Shown here in pieces: positions 24,470 to 34,390 of a stretch of DNA of 48,360 bases. The notes beneath the pieces were generated by a model that ran no database searches, was not told the DNA's origin, and saw only the letters and a list, made by a program, of their open reading frames with translations. The position numbers were made by a program, and so were the translations under genes. The stretch's first letter is position 1, and every line of letters starts with the position of its first letter. Source of the DNA: an uncultured Bacteroidota bacterium (GTDB lineage: Bacteria > Bacteroidota > Bacteroidia > B-17B0 > Aurantibacillaceae); NCBI GenBank assembly GCA_903834765.1, contig CAILKE010000075.1:1-48360 (forward strand). Direction: 5' to 3'.

Positions 24470-24985
24470 ATGTCATTTATTATTCCTGTTAATGGTATTG
24501 AACCAGCTTTTGGAAACAATTGTTTTATTGCTCCAAATGCAACAATAGTAGGAGATGTAGAATGTGGCAACGATTGTAGTTTTTGGTTTAATGCAGTGGT
24601 GCGTGGCGATGTTAATTCAATTAGACTTGGTAATAAAGTAAATATACAGGACGGCGCGGTAATACATTGCACTTATAAAAAAACAAAAACAATTTTAGGG
24701 AATAATGTTTCGATTGGTCATAACGCAATAGTACACGGATGCTTAGTGCATGACAATGTATTAATAGGCATGGGAGCTATTGTAATGGATAATTGTGAAA
24801 TTGGCAGTAACAGTATTATTGCTGCGGGTGCGGTATTAACCGAAGGAACAATAGTGCCAAGCGGCTGTATTTATGCCGGCGTTCCTGCAAAAAAAGTAAA
24901 AGATATTTCTCAAGAATTAATAAATGGCGAAATTAATCGGATTGCTGACAACTATTTAATGTATAGTAGTTGGTTTAAAAAATGA
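24470..24985 (+). CDS. Gamma-class carbonic anhydrase family protein
   Basis: A 171-residue left-handed beta-helix protein built of hexapeptide repeats. It contains FNAVVRGDVNSIRLGNKVNI and VIHCT, with the three family zinc ligands His 66, His 84 and His 89. The end has the usual IYAGVPAKKVKD. Members include YrdA-like proteins and true Cam-type anhydrases, and many bind zinc without proven activity. The acidic loop residues of Cam are not visible, so enzymatic activity is uncertain. It is probably co-transcribed with the lipoprotein upstream. Confidence 0.92.
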   Translation: MSFIIPVNGIEPAFGNNCFIAPNATIVGDVECGNDCSFWFNAVVRGDVNSIRLGNKVNIQDGAVIHCTYKKTKTILGNNVSIGHNAIVHGCLVHDNVLIGMGAIVMDNCEIGSNSIIAAGAVLTEGTIVPSGCIYAGVPAKKVKDISQELINGEINRIADNYLMYSSWFKK

Positions 24986-25062
24986 TTGCTTGTTAAGTTT
25001 TCTTTCTTTGCTTGATGAAATCTCTTTACTGATATCATTATCATTTACACAGTAAATCGCCG

Positions 25063-25070
25063 TACTTTTG
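25063..25070 (+). promoter_or_regulatory. Bacteroidota -7 box for the DsbA-like/luciferase-like pair
   Basis: TACTTTTG is a full TAnnTTTG match about 58 bases before the ATG at 25128. It overlaps an in-frame TTG at 25068, ruling that codon out as the start. Confidence 0.5.
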
Positions 25071-25127
25071 AATCGCATTGAGTTCTCTAATTGTTTCTTA
25101 TATTTACTAGTCTTATTCCCCAACATT

Positions 25128-25856
25128 ATGAACTCAACAACACCTCACATGATTATTGAAATTTGGAGCGATGTTATGTGCCCTTTTTGCTACATCGGCA
25201 AAAGAAAATTTGAAACAGCTTTATCTCAATTCAATCAACGAGCTAATATTGATGTAGTTTGGAAAAGCTTTCAGTTGGCGCCCGATTTAAAAACAAATCC
25301 TGATAAAAATATTCACCAATTTTTAGCGGAACATAAAGGCATGACTCTTGAACAAGCTAAAGGTATGAATGATCAGATGACTCAGGCAGCTAAACAAGTT
25401 GGTTTACACTATGATTTTGATAAAGCTATTCCTGCAAATTCATTCAATGCACATCGTTTTTCTCATTTGGCCAAACAACACGGTTTGCAGAACGATGCCG
25501 AAGAACGCTTATTTAAAGCGTATTTTATAGAAGGAAAAAATATAGATGATATATCTACATTGGTGCAATTAGGCTTGGAAATAGGCTTAGACGCAAGCGA
25601 AACAAAAACTGTTTTGGAAAGTGATCAATATGCTAATGATGTATATCACGATATCAATGAAGCGCAACATGTTGGCGTGAGAGGAGTTCCATTCTTTGTA
25701 TTAGATAGGAAATATGCCATATCTGGTGCGCAGAATAGCGAAACATTTTTACAAGCAATTGATACATCATATACTGAATGGTTACAAAAAAATCCTTCGG
25801 CAGCGCTAGAAATAACTAATGGTGCTACTTGCAAAACTGATGGGAAATGTGATTAA
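25128..25856 (+). CDS. DsbA family oxidoreductase, FrnE-like
   Basis: From MNSTTPHMIIEIWSDVMCPF the protein is 242 residues. It has a thioredoxin fold with an inserted helical domain and a CPFC active site at residues 18-21. It also shows KSFQLAPDL and the cis-Pro region VGVRGVPFFVLDRKYAISGAQ. There is no signal peptide, so unlike true DsbA it is cytoplasmic, as for FrnE/polyketide isomerase-like proteins. It likely catalyses dithiol-disulphide exchange under stress. It ends with a Cys-x5-Cys tail (CKTDGKCD). The luciferase-like gene follows 25 bases later. Confidence 0.92.
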   Translation: MNSTTPHMIIEIWSDVMCPFCYIGKRKFETALSQFNQRANIDVVWKSFQLAPDLKTNPDKNIHQFLAEHKGMTLEQAKGMNDQMTQAAKQVGLHYDFDKAIPANSFNAHRFSHLAKQHGLQNDAEERLFKAYFIEGKNIDDISTLVQLGLEIGLDASETKTVLESDQYANDVYHDINEAQHVGVRGVPFFVLDRKYAISGAQNSETFLQAIDTSYTEWLQKNPSAALEITNGATCKTDGKCD

Positions 25857-25881
25857 TACATTTTAGTTAAAAAATGCATCT

Positions 25882-26886
25882 ATGAATCAAAAAAAATTAT
25901 CTGACATACAATTTTCCATTTTAGATTTAGCCTTAGTGCTCGAAAACAAACCCATTGCTGATTCTTTTAACAATGGGGTTGATGTGGCGCAACATGCCGA
26001 ACGATGGGGCTATAAACGCTATTGGCTAGCAGAACATCACAACATGGAAGGCGTCGCTAGTTCTGCAACGTCTATACTCATTGGATACATTGCATCTCAA
26101 ACATCAACGTTGCGCATTGGTTCAGGAGGCGTTATGCTTCCAAATCATTCGCCTTTAATGGTGGCTGAACAATTTGGAACACTTGAAACGCTTTATCCAA
26201 ACCGCATTGATTTGGGCTTAGGTCGTGCGCCAGGCACAGACCAACTAACCGCAATGGCACTTCGCCGCGACCAACATTCTGCAATGGATTTTCCAAAAAA
26301 TGTACAAGAGTTACAAATGTATTTTTCAAGCGCCAATAAAAATGCAGCTGTGAGGTCTATTCCAGGAGAAGGCTTACATATTCCTATTTGGATATTAGGT
26401 TCAAGTACAGACTCTGCATATTTAGCTGCAGCATTAGGGCTACCTTATGCCTTTGCAAGTCATTTTGCACCAGCACAAATACATCAAGCCTTAGCAATAT
26501 ATCACCAAAATTTTCGTCCATCGGAACAATTACAAAAGCCTTATGTTATTGCCTGTGTAAGTGCTGTTGTTGCAGATACGGATGAAGAAGCAGTGAAGCA
26601 AGCCACATCTTTTAAAAGATTATACTTAAGTGTCATAAAAGGCCAAAGAGAAAAATTAAAGCCCGCGATTGAACCTCAAGAATTTAAAATGAATGCCGCT
26701 GAAGAAGCAGCGCTTCAACAAATGATTACCTATTCGTTTATTGGTGGGCCCGAAAAAGTAAAAAAAGATATGCAACTATTTTTAGATAAAACCCAAGCGG
26801 ATGAAATAATGATTGCTACTGCAGCATATGATCATGCTGTTAGATTGCATTCTTACAAACTGATAAGTGATTTTAAAAATCAGTAA
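25882..26886 (+). CDS. Luciferase-like (LLM class) flavin-dependent oxidoreductase
   Basis: A 334-residue TIM-barrel protein. Family segments are [80 protein letters not shown] and a late [15 protein letters not shown]. This type of bacterial luciferase-like protein uses FMNH2 and oxygen on unknown small substrates; the closest annotated group is often called alkanal monooxygenase-like. It is in an operon with the thiol oxidoreductase upstream, consistent with a redox or detoxification role, which is inference. Confidence 0.92.
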   Translation: MNQKKLSDIQFSILDLALVLENKPIADSFNNGVDVAQHAERWGYKRYWLAEHHNMEGVASSATSILIGYIASQTSTLRIGSGGVMLPNHSPLMVAEQFGTLETLYPNRIDLGLGRAPGTDQLTAMALRRDQHSAMDFPKNVQELQMYFSSANKNAAVRSIPGEGLHIPIWILGSSTDSAYLAAALGLPYAFASHFAPAQIHQALAIYHQNFRPSEQLQKPYVIACVSAVVADTDEEAVKQATSFKRLYLSVIKGQREKLKPAIEPQEFKMNAAEEAALQQMITYSFIGGPEKVKKDMQLFLDKTQADEIMIATAAYDHAVRLHSYKLISDFKNQ

Positions 26887-26915
26887 TATTTTAATCAAAA
26901 AAAATTGGATTTAGG

Positions 26916-29411
26916 TTAGCCTAATCGTTTTTTCCATTTGACAGCCTCAAACCAAATAACAGAAAGGAAGCCGATAGCAATACAAATTAATAATTGAAAT
27001 ATTGTTAAGGATTCAAATTCAAAAAAATTCATTAATGGTTTTATATAAAACAAGGCGGCACAAATAACAATAGTAATTGCAATGATAAGTGACACCATAT
27101 TATTTTTATATGTTAAAGTAGTAAAAACAGAATAATAAAATGAACGGTTGATGAGTGTTAAGAATATATTAGCTGTAATTAACACACTGAAAGTCATGGT
27201 GCGAGTAAGTGTTTCTGAATAACCTTGTGAAACCGAATACATATAAACCGACAATGTTCCTGATGTAATAACCAACCCCTGTATGATACTGATGGTGAGC
27301 TCGCTCCAATTGAAAAACGTATTCGTAAACGGTCGAGGTTTTTGAGTCATCGTATTTTTTTCTATAGGTTCATTTTCATAAATAATTGAGCAGGTTGGGC
27401 CCATAATTAATTCTAAAAAAATAACATGTATAGGCGAAAAAATATTAGGATAGATCCAACCAAATGCCAATGGAATAAACACGGTTAAAATAATAGGAAT
27501 ATGAATAGATATAATATATTGAATCGCTTTTTTTAGATTTGTATATATTTTTCTTCCCATTGCAATTGCATCAACCATTTTAGATAAATCATCTTCCGCT
27601 AAAATTAAAGATGCTGCCTCTTTTGCAATTTCGGTTCCTTTTTTTCCCATAGCAATGCCTATATGCGCTGCTTTCAAAGCTGGTCCATCATTCACGCCAT
27701 CACCTGTCATAGCAACAATTTCGTTATTTAACTTTAAAGAATTAATAATTCTCAGTTTAGCTTCCGGAAACATTCTAGTAAACAGATTTGTATCTGCAAC
27801 TCTATGTTGTAATTCATCGTCTTTTAATTGCATCAACTCATCACCCGTTAAACTTTTATCATAACCTCGAAAACCGACTTGCTTGGCAATTGAACGAGTA
27901 GTCTCAGCATTATCTCCTGTAATTATTTTTACAGCAATACCTGCATGGTAAAAACTCTCTAACACTGATTGAATATTTCTTTTAGGAGGATCGTAAAATG
28001 CTACGATGCCTTTAAATATAAATTGAAAGTCTTGTTGTTTTACTGGAAAATTATTTTCTTTAAACACAGCCTCTCCTACCCCTAAAACACGATAACCTTC
28101 ATTAGTCATTATTTTGATAGCCTCGTTAATTTGTTGCTTTTCAATATCTGAAAGTTTAGAAACTTTTATCATCGCTTCTGGAGCTCCTTTTGCTGCGATG
28201 ATTCGCTTACCTGATTCGTTTTCAAAAATATGTGTCATCATAGGAGGCTTACCATCCAATGGATATTCATGTATCATTTTGAAATGAAGTCTTTCGTCTT
28301 TTACATTACTATTTTTATACGCCTGATGAAGTGCCACTTCCATAGGATCAAAGGCAATTGGTTCACTCGACCACATACCAAGTTCAATGAGTTCATTTTC
28401 AGAAACAGTTAAGACATCTTCTGGATTAGTTATTTTTTGAGTATCTAATGTAAAGAGTTTAGCTAAACTCATTTTGTTTTCGGTAAGTGTTCCGGTTTTA
28501 TCAGTACAAATAACAGTAGCGCTTCCAAGCGTTTCAACTGTTTTCATTTGCTTCACTACAATACCCATTTTCATTAAACGCCAAGCACCAAGAGCCATGA
28601 AAGTTGTAAAAGCGACAGGAATTTCTTCAGGTAAAATGCTCATAGCTAAGGTGAGTGCTTTTAATAAACTATCTAAGATATTATAAGATTGAAAAAAATT
28701 AATACCCCATACAATACCAAAAACAATAGCACCTGCAATAACCATCTTCTTTACAAAATTACTTATCTGTAATTCTAAAGGTGTTTTTTCTTCAACAATA
28801 CTTTCTAAACTTTTTCCAATTTTACCTAATTTAGTATCATTCCCAATAGCTGTTATTTCAATAATAGCTAGTCCACTAGCTACTGTTGTTCCTTTATAAA
28901 TAGTATGATCTTGTTTCGATTTATCTTTATAAACGGATAAAGATTCTCCTGTAAGAATTGATTCATTAACAGAAAAATCATTAGAATGAAGAATCTTACC
29001 ATCAGCAGAAATCGACGTACCTTCCTCTACTATTAAACAATCACCCATTACTAATTCTTCACTTTTAATTTCTATAATTTTACTATCGCGGATTACCTTA
29101 CAAGTCGATTGTGTAAAGTCTTTTAATTTTTCAAGAGCATTTCGACTTCTAGAATCCTGATACAACGAAATAGCAGCCACTAGTACTATAGCAGATGCCA
29201 AAAAAATACCATCATCAGCTTTACCACTAATAAAATAGATAATAGAAGCTACTAATAGCAGAAGAACCATTGGCTCTTTTACTAAACTCATCATGGATTT
29301 TAAAAACCAATTCTCCTTTTTATAATTTAACACATTAGAGCCATGTTTTTCTCTAGCATCGAAAACTTGAATTTGAGTCAAGCCTTTTATATTAAAAGTA
29401 TGGGAGGACAT
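26916..29411 (-). CDS. Cation-translocating P-type ATPase of unusual subtype
   Basis: An 831-residue P-type ATPase with the actuator motif LTGES at 153-157, phosphorylation site DKTGTLT with Asp 304, KGAPE, and the hinge GDGVNDGPALKAA. About ten membrane helices are present, four of them after the hinge in a calcium-pump-like layout. The M4 motif is PEEIP (261-265) rather than PEGLP of calcium pumps, and the M6 region reads LELIMGPTCSIIYENEP with no NxxxDG-type ion-site motif. The transported ion is therefore unclear; do not assume calcium. It is the second gene of a pair with the Na/Pi transporter (18-base gap). Confidence 0.9.
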   Translation of the reverse strand: MSSHTFNIKGLTQIQVFDAREKHGSNVLNYKKENWFLKSMMSLVKEPMVLLLLVASIIYFISGKADDGIFLASAIVLVAAISLYQDSRSRNALEKLKDFTQSTCKVIRDSKIIEIKSEELVMGDCLIVEEGTSISADGKILHSNDFSVNESILTGESLSVYKDKSKQDHTIYKGTTVASGLAIIEITAIGNDTKLGKIGKSLESIVEEKTPLELQISNFVKKMVIAGAIVFGIVWGINFFQSYNILDSLLKALTLAMSILPEEIPVAFTTFMALGAWRLMKMGIVVKQMKTVETLGSATVICTDKTGTLTENKMSLAKLFTLDTQKITNPEDVLTVSENELIELGMWSSEPIAFDPMEVALHQAYKNSNVKDERLHFKMIHEYPLDGKPPMMTHIFENESGKRIIAAKGAPEAMIKVSKLSDIEKQQINEAIKIMTNEGYRVLGVGEAVFKENNFPVKQQDFQFIFKGIVAFYDPPKRNIQSVLESFYHAGIAVKIITGDNAETTRSIAKQVGFRGYDKSLTGDELMQLKDDELQHRVADTNLFTRMFPEAKLRIINSLKLNNEIVAMTGDGVNDGPALKAAHIGIAMGKKGTEIAKEAASLILAEDDLSKMVDAIAMGRKIYTNLKKAIQYIISIHIPIILTVFIPLAFGWIYPNIFSPIHVIFLELIMGPTCSIIYENEPIEKNTMTQKPRPFTNTFFNWSELTISIIQGLVITSGTLSVYMYSVSQGYSETLTRTMTFSVLITANIFLTLINRSFYYSVFTTLTYKNNMVSLIIAITIVICAALFYIKPLMNFFEFESLTIFQLLICIAIGFLSVIWFEAVKWKKRLG

Positions 29412-29429
29412 AGTAGCTTTTAACTTATT

Positions 29430-31121
29430 TTATTTAGGAATAAATGAAGTAGTATTTTCGAATTTTTCAACATGCTTAGCGTCTAACAAATAATCTTTCA
29501 TTGAAAAAATAATTGATTTACATGAGGCAAATAATTCTCTATTAACATTAAATAAAGTCGATATATCTAACTCTATGAGCTTATCTTTTCCAGCTTCTCT
29601 GAATGCATCATCCATTCTATCTTCGTATTGTGTTTTAACTTTTTCTAATAATTTAAAAAGTTTTTCAAAAACTATCGTATTATCTTTAGATGAAGAAAGT
29701 TTAATTAAATCGGTATACATTTCAGTTAATTGCGAGCGAATCAATTCATAAAAATCAAACTTTAATTCATCAATGGAATTACTAAACTCTTTTCTATCAT
29801 CCATAATATCTTTTACACCTTTGGCAGAATACATAGCGCCTCTAACGGATGAAATCAACTGATCTAAATGAATGCGCTTATTTTTTTCAATTTTTTCTTC
29901 TGCCAATTTTGAATAAAAAGAAAATATTTCACCTTCAGCTTGTTTTATCAAATTATATTTTTCGATATATGTTAAATCATCTGGCAAAAAGCCTTTGTTT
30001 TCATAAGTAGTATTAAAGCCATTTTCGAAATCACCGATCTCTTTAATATGAAAGGCTTCCAAATTGAGATTAATCACACGATAAATAAATAAACCTACTT
30101 CTTTTTCAACCATTATAATAGCCGTATCTACAATCTCAGGACTGGTATTTGGCAAAAAGTGAGTTGCGTTTTTTACACCATCAGTAAATCGTTTATCCAG
30201 AAAACTTCCGAATGCATCAAGGAAAAAATAAAACATAATAACACCCATGATATTAATAAATGTTTGAAAAGCTACTAAAATTAATAACGGATCTTCTAGG
30301 CCAATGATATCCCTTATAAATTTAATGATTGGAACTATCAAAATAAATCCAAACGCTGAAGTGAAAAGATTAAAAATAATGTTTCCAAATGCAACGCGTT
30401 TTTTAGCCGCTATACCACCAATTGAACCAATGAGTATTTTTATTGTAGTGCCTAATTCAGCACCTAATACAACAGCAACAGCAGTTTCAATAGGTATGAT
30501 ATTGGCGTAAAGTGCACTTAATACAATTGCTACTGTGGCGGCGCTTGTTTGAATAAGGGCTGTAATAATAAATCCAATGAGTACAAATACTATACTATTA
30601 TATTGTAAATAGGGTGAAAAATCAAAATCTTTGATCATAGAATCCATGCTGCCTTTCATGTATTCTAATCCCAAAAACAAAAGGCCGAAACCCATTAAGA
30701 ATTTAGAGATTTGATATATTCTTTTCTTACTTCTGAATACAATTAATCCTATTCCTGCAATTCCTATAATTGGTAATGTAAACTTTCCAAGTTCTACTTT
30801 AAAGCCTAAAATTGCAACTAACCAACTATTAAAGGTGCCGCCGATATTGGCTCCCAAAGCCACTCCTAAAGCATTACGCATAGACAGCATACCAGCCCCT
30901 ACGAAAGACAGCATCATCAAATTAACAATAGAACTACTTTGTAAAATACCAGTTACTATTGTTCCGCTAAAAATAGCACTTAATTTATGTTTTGTGTGTT
31001 TCTGTAGAAAAAGCTTAAAGGCTCTTCCCTCCATTTGTTTCATAGTATCTTCAATATGAAACATCCCATATAGAAACATTCCAAGACCGGCTAATAATTT
31101 CCAAAAATCTAACAACTCCAC
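29430..31121 (-). CDS. Na+/Pi cotransporter family protein with PhoU-like tail
   Basis: A 563-residue protein with two Na/Pi cotransporter repeats in the membrane half (1-310). Signatures are GILQSSSIVNLMMLSFVGAG in the first repeat and ALIQTSAATVAIVLSALYAN in the second, plus GALGANIGGTF-type LGVALGANIGGTFNSW. The C-terminal third (about 330-560) is helical, charged and PhoU-like. It probably takes up phosphate or exports anions with sodium. It is the first gene of a pair with the P-type ATPase. Confidence 0.9.
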   Translation of the reverse strand: MELLDFWKLLAGLGMFLYGMFHIEDTMKQMEGRAFKLFLQKHTKHKLSAIFSGTIVTGILQSSSIVNLMMLSFVGAGMLSMRNALGVALGANIGGTFNSWLVAILGFKVELGKFTLPIIGIAGIGLIVFRSKKRIYQISKFLMGFGLLFLGLEYMKGSMDSMIKDFDFSPYLQYNSIVFVLIGFIITALIQTSAATVAIVLSALYANIIPIETAVAVVLGAELGTTIKILIGSIGGIAAKKRVAFGNIIFNLFTSAFGFILIVPIIKFIRDIIGLEDPLLILVAFQTFINIMGVIMFYFFLDAFGSFLDKRFTDGVKNATHFLPNTSPEIVDTAIIMVEKEVGLFIYRVINLNLEAFHIKEIGDFENGFNTTYENKGFLPDDLTYIEKYNLIKQAEGEIFSFYSKLAEEKIEKNKRIHLDQLISSVRGAMYSAKGVKDIMDDRKEFSNSIDELKFDFYELIRSQLTEMYTDLIKLSSSKDNTIVFEKLFKLLEKVKTQYEDRMDDAFREAGKDKLIELDISTLFNVNRELFASCKSIIFSMKDYLLDAKHVEKFENTTSFIPK

Positions 31122-31295
31122 TTTTAATTTTTTTAACTTACAATTGGTAACAGCACATATATTGTTATAAAATTAAATATTATTTAGAATAAATTTCTTT
31201 AATAAGTGTTGATTAATATCATTGTATAAAACGAAACTTATTTATAAATGCTTTATACAAAAACAGCTATACCAATTTAACCTAGCAAATTATTT

Positions 31296-31339
31296 TTTGC
31301 TTTAATAAATAATTACTACTTTTACTGACCATTTAGTCA
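31296..31339 (+). promoter_or_regulatory. Promoter and TetR operator of the efflux operon
   Basis: TTTG at 31296-31299 (-33) and TACTTTTA at 31317-31324 (-7, one base off TAnnTTTG) are 17 bases apart. Directly after lies the inverted repeat TGACcatttaGTCA at 31326-31339, a half-site pattern typical of TetR operators. It ends 20 bases before the tetR ATG, so binding would block transcription and give autorepression. Confidence 0.6.
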
Positions 31340-31359
31340 AACCATTTTATTAAACTAAA

Positions 31360-31962
31360 ATGTCAAATTTAACAGAAACTGAAAAAAAGATTTTAGATGC
31401 CGCCAAAAAGGTATTTGAAACTCAAGGGTATTCTGGAGCAAGAATGCAGCAAATAGCTGATGAAGCAGAAATTAGCAAGGCGTCCTTACATTATTATTTT
31501 AGAAGTAAAGAGAATTTATTTGAGCGCATTTTTGATGAAACCATGTCTGATTTTATGAATCTGGTTTCTACATGGAATGATGATTCAGAGCATTGGGAAA
31601 TTAAACTGAGGCATTTTATCATTGAGTTTTTTGATTTTCTTAAAACTAAATCTTTGTTATTTATACTTGGAGAAATTAACCGAAACCCTGAACTATTATT
31701 AAGCAGACGCAAAAAATCAAAGCCTAAAGCGAAGTTTATTTCATACTTCGAAAACCTGCAAGAAGCAGGAAAAATGAAACCATCTAATATGTATGTGATA
31801 TATATTTTTTTACATTCTTTATGCGCATATCCCATATTAAACGCAAGAATTTTCCAATTAAGCACAGGAATGAACAATCATGACTTTGAAGTGTTCATGA
31901 ATAACTATCCAAAAACTGTTGCAGATCTATTAATTAACGCACTTAAAAAAGGACTAAAATAA
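31360..31962 (+). CDS. TetR family transcriptional regulator of the efflux operon
   Basis: A 200-residue regulator. The N-terminal helix-turn-helix (about 8-55) reads ILDAAKKVFETQGYSGARMQ then QIADEAEISKASLHYYF and RSKENLFERIF. The C-terminal ligand domain is helical and unconserved, as usual. It is the first gene of the operon and lies directly downstream of an inverted repeat, which predicts autorepression relieved by an exported compound. The tolC-like gene starts four bases after it. Confidence 0.93.
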   Translation: MSNLTETEKKILDAAKKVFETQGYSGARMQQIADEAEISKASLHYYFRSKENLFERIFDETMSDFMNLVSTWNDDSEHWEIKLRHFIIEFFDFLKTKSLLFILGEINRNPELLLSRRKKSKPKAKFISYFENLQEAGKMKPSNMYVIYIFLHSLCAYPILNARIFQLSTGMNNHDFEVFMNNYPKTVADLLINALKKGLK

Positions 31963-31966
31963 ACTA

Positions 31967-33238
31967 ATGAAACTATTAAATTACATCGCATGCATTTCTG
32001 CTCTATTTATGGGTTTTCAATTACATGCTCAACAAAAGGAAGAATTAACTTTAGAGCAACTGCAGGCTTTAGCTAAAGACTATTATCCTTTACTGAAACA
32101 AAAACAAATGTATGCTGACATTGGCAGTAATAAGTTGAAGCAATTAAGTACAAATTTTTTACCTCAAATAAATGTGGCTGGTCAAGCTACTTATCAAAGT
32201 GAAGTAACCGAGTTTTCATTCCCTGGTTCTGGTTCAGCAGGCTTTAAACAAAAACCAGATCAATATAGTATAGGTATAGAGTTAAAAGAAAATATATTTG
32301 ACTATGGCGCTGTTAAAACACAAAAACAAATAGAACGAGAAAGCTCTGAAATTCAATCGCAACAAGTAGATATAGAGTACTTAAAATTAAAAGATAAAAT
32401 CAATCAACTATATGGTAACGTGTGTTTGCAACAAGAAAACAAAAAAATCATGTTATTAAGAATGAATGAATTGAATGCTAAGCGAAAAAAAACGCAGTCA
32501 GCAGTTGATAATGGCGCTGCTTTACAAAGTAGTTTTTTAGTATTAGAATCTGAATACCTATCAACACAACAAAAAATGGAAGAGATCAATTCAAATTTAA
32601 ATGCATGGTACAAAACACTCTCTATCATTACCAACAAAACACTGGACAGCACTATTACTTTTAGTTATGAAAAAAAAGAAATCATCCTTCAATCTACTGT
32701 AATGAGGCCTGAATACAGACTATACGATCTGCAAAGTAATAGCTTGAAATTAAAAGAAAGTATGGTTTTCAAAAACAATTTACCTAAGGTTTTTGTATTC
32801 GGCCGAGGCTATTATGGACGGCCTGGTTATAATTTTTTAAATAACGAATTCAGACCATACGGAATAGTTGGTGCAGGTTTATCATGGAACTTAACCGCTT
32901 ATTATACTTCCTCTAAAGAGACTAAAAACATTCGGATCAATAATGATATTGTTGCCAATCAGAAAAAAATATTTGACCTAAATCTTCAATCAACGTTAGT
33001 GCAACAACAAGAAGAAATTATCAAATTAGATAAAATGATTGCAATGGATTTAAAAATTGTGAATGCAAAAACCGCAATCCGTAAGGCATCCTCTAGTCAA
33101 CTAGATAATGGCGTGATTACAGCATCTGATTACATAGTAGATTTAAATGCTGAAAACCAAGCACAGTTTAATTTAAAGCTTCACGAGATTCAATTAATTA
33201 TGACTAAACAAAATTACAATACAACTTTAGGATACTAA
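31967..33238 (+). CDS. TolC family outer-membrane efflux protein
   Basis: A 423-residue protein with a signal peptide ending at LHAQQ (about residue 22). It has two tandem outer-membrane efflux repeats with long amphipathic helices: LTLEQLQALAKDYYPLLKQK, and in the second half ASSSQLDNGVITASDYIVDL. It forms the outer-membrane channel for the EmrAB-like pair encoded downstream (five-base gap). Confidence 0.92.
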   Translation: MKLLNYIACISALFMGFQLHAQQKEELTLEQLQALAKDYYPLLKQKQMYADIGSNKLKQLSTNFLPQINVAGQATYQSEVTEFSFPGSGSAGFKQKPDQYSIGIELKENIFDYGAVKTQKQIERESSEIQSQQVDIEYLKLKDKINQLYGNVCLQQENKKIMLLRMNELNAKRKKTQSAVDNGAALQSSFLVLESEYLSTQQKMEEINSNLNAWYKTLSIITNKTLDSTITFSYEKKEIILQSTVMRPEYRLYDLQSNSLKLKESMVFKNNLPKVFVFGRGYYGRPGYNFLNNEFRPYGIVGAGLSWNLTAYYTSSKETKNIRINNDIVANQKKIFDLNLQSTLVQQQEEIIKLDKMIAMDLKIVNAKTAIRKASSSQLDNGVITASDYIVDLNAENQAQFNLKLHEIQLIMTKQNYNTTLGY

Positions 33239-33243
33239 ACATT

Positions 33244-34383
33244 ATGGAAAACAAACAACAAGAAATATCAAAAAAACCTACACATCCCATGGAAGAAACT
33301 ATTTCAGAAAAAAAACCAGGTTCTAAAAATAAAAAAATGATGATACTAGGAACAATAGCATCAGTAATTATTATCATCATGCTATATGTTTGGATATCTG
33401 CAATGGGTCACGAAAAAACAGACAATGCTCAAGTTGATGCAATGATTACTCCTGTGAGATCAATCGTTCAGGGCTTTGTTTCAAAAGTAAATTTCACTGA
33501 TAATCAAGTAGTGAAAAAAGGAGATGTTTTAATCGAAATTGATTCTAAAGATTATATAGCAAAAGTTACACAAGCCGAAGCTACATTAGAAAGTGCAAAA
33601 GCACAATTAGACATTGCTAAATCAGGCGCTACAACAGCCGATTTAAACGCCTCCGCAACTAGCTTAAATAGCCAAGCTGCAAAAGATAACATTGCTTCTG
33701 CTCAAGCGCGCTTTACAAAAAACGAAAAAGAAATGAACCGTAGCGAAAAAATGTTGAACGACGGTGCGACTACACAACAACAATTTGAAACAATAAAAGC
33801 AGAATTTGAAGCGTCCAAAGCACAATTAGATATGTTGAAGAAACAATACGAAGCGTCTAGTTCTCAAGCATCTGGCGCACAATCACAAGCTGTTGGACAA
33901 AAATCACAAATTGTAATAGCTCAAGCGATGGTAAAACAGCGCGAAGCTGAATTGCAATTAACTCAAACACAATTAAACAATACTTTAATTAAAGCTCCTT
34001 TTGATGGCATCATTTCAAAAAAATCAATTGAGGTTGGTCAGTATTTACAAGTCGGCGTTCCTGTTTGCTCTGCTGTTGATTATACTAATTTATGGGTAAG
34101 TGCTAATTTTAAAGAAACCCAAATTGAGGATATGAGGCCAAACCAAGAAGTAGATATTAAAATTGATGCATTTCCTAAGGTACATATTAAAGGTAAACTA
34201 CAAAGTTTTGGAGGTGCCACTGGCGCTAAGTTTTCATTATTACCTCCTGATAATGCAACAGGAAATTTCGTGAAAATTACACAACGTGTTCCTGTAAGAA
34301 TTATGATTACAGATTATCCAAAAGAATTAACAGGGCTGTTATTACCAGGATTAAGTGCTGTTGTAGACATTCATACTAAATAA
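33244..34383 (+). CDS. HlyD/EmrA-like membrane fusion protein
   Basis: A 379-residue adaptor with one membrane anchor at about 31-51. It shows TDNAQVDAMITPVRSIVQGF and the lipoyl-like half VVKKGDVLIEIDSKDYIAKV, a long coiled coil at about 105-250, and the second lipoyl half with IKAPFDGIISKKSIEVGQYL. A beta-barrel follows (LWVSANFKETQIEDMRPNQE). It links the inner-membrane transporter to the TolC-like channel. Confidence 0.93.
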   Translation: MENKQQEISKKPTHPMEETISEKKPGSKNKKMMILGTIASVIIIIMLYVWISAMGHEKTDNAQVDAMITPVRSIVQGFVSKVNFTDNQVVKKGDVLIEIDSKDYIAKVTQAEATLESAKAQLDIAKSGATTADLNASATSLNSQAAKDNIASAQARFTKNEKEMNRSEKMLNDGATTQQQFETIKAEFEASKAQLDMLKKQYEASSSQASGAQSQAVGQKSQIVIAQAMVKQREAELQLTQTQLNNTLIKAPFDGIISKKSIEVGQYLQVGVPVCSAVDYTNLWVSANFKETQIEDMRPNQEVDIKIDAFPKVHIKGKLQSFGGATGAKFSLLPPDNATGNFVKITQRVPVRIMITDYPKELTGLLLPGLSAVVDIHTK

Positions 34384-34390
34384 TATTATA

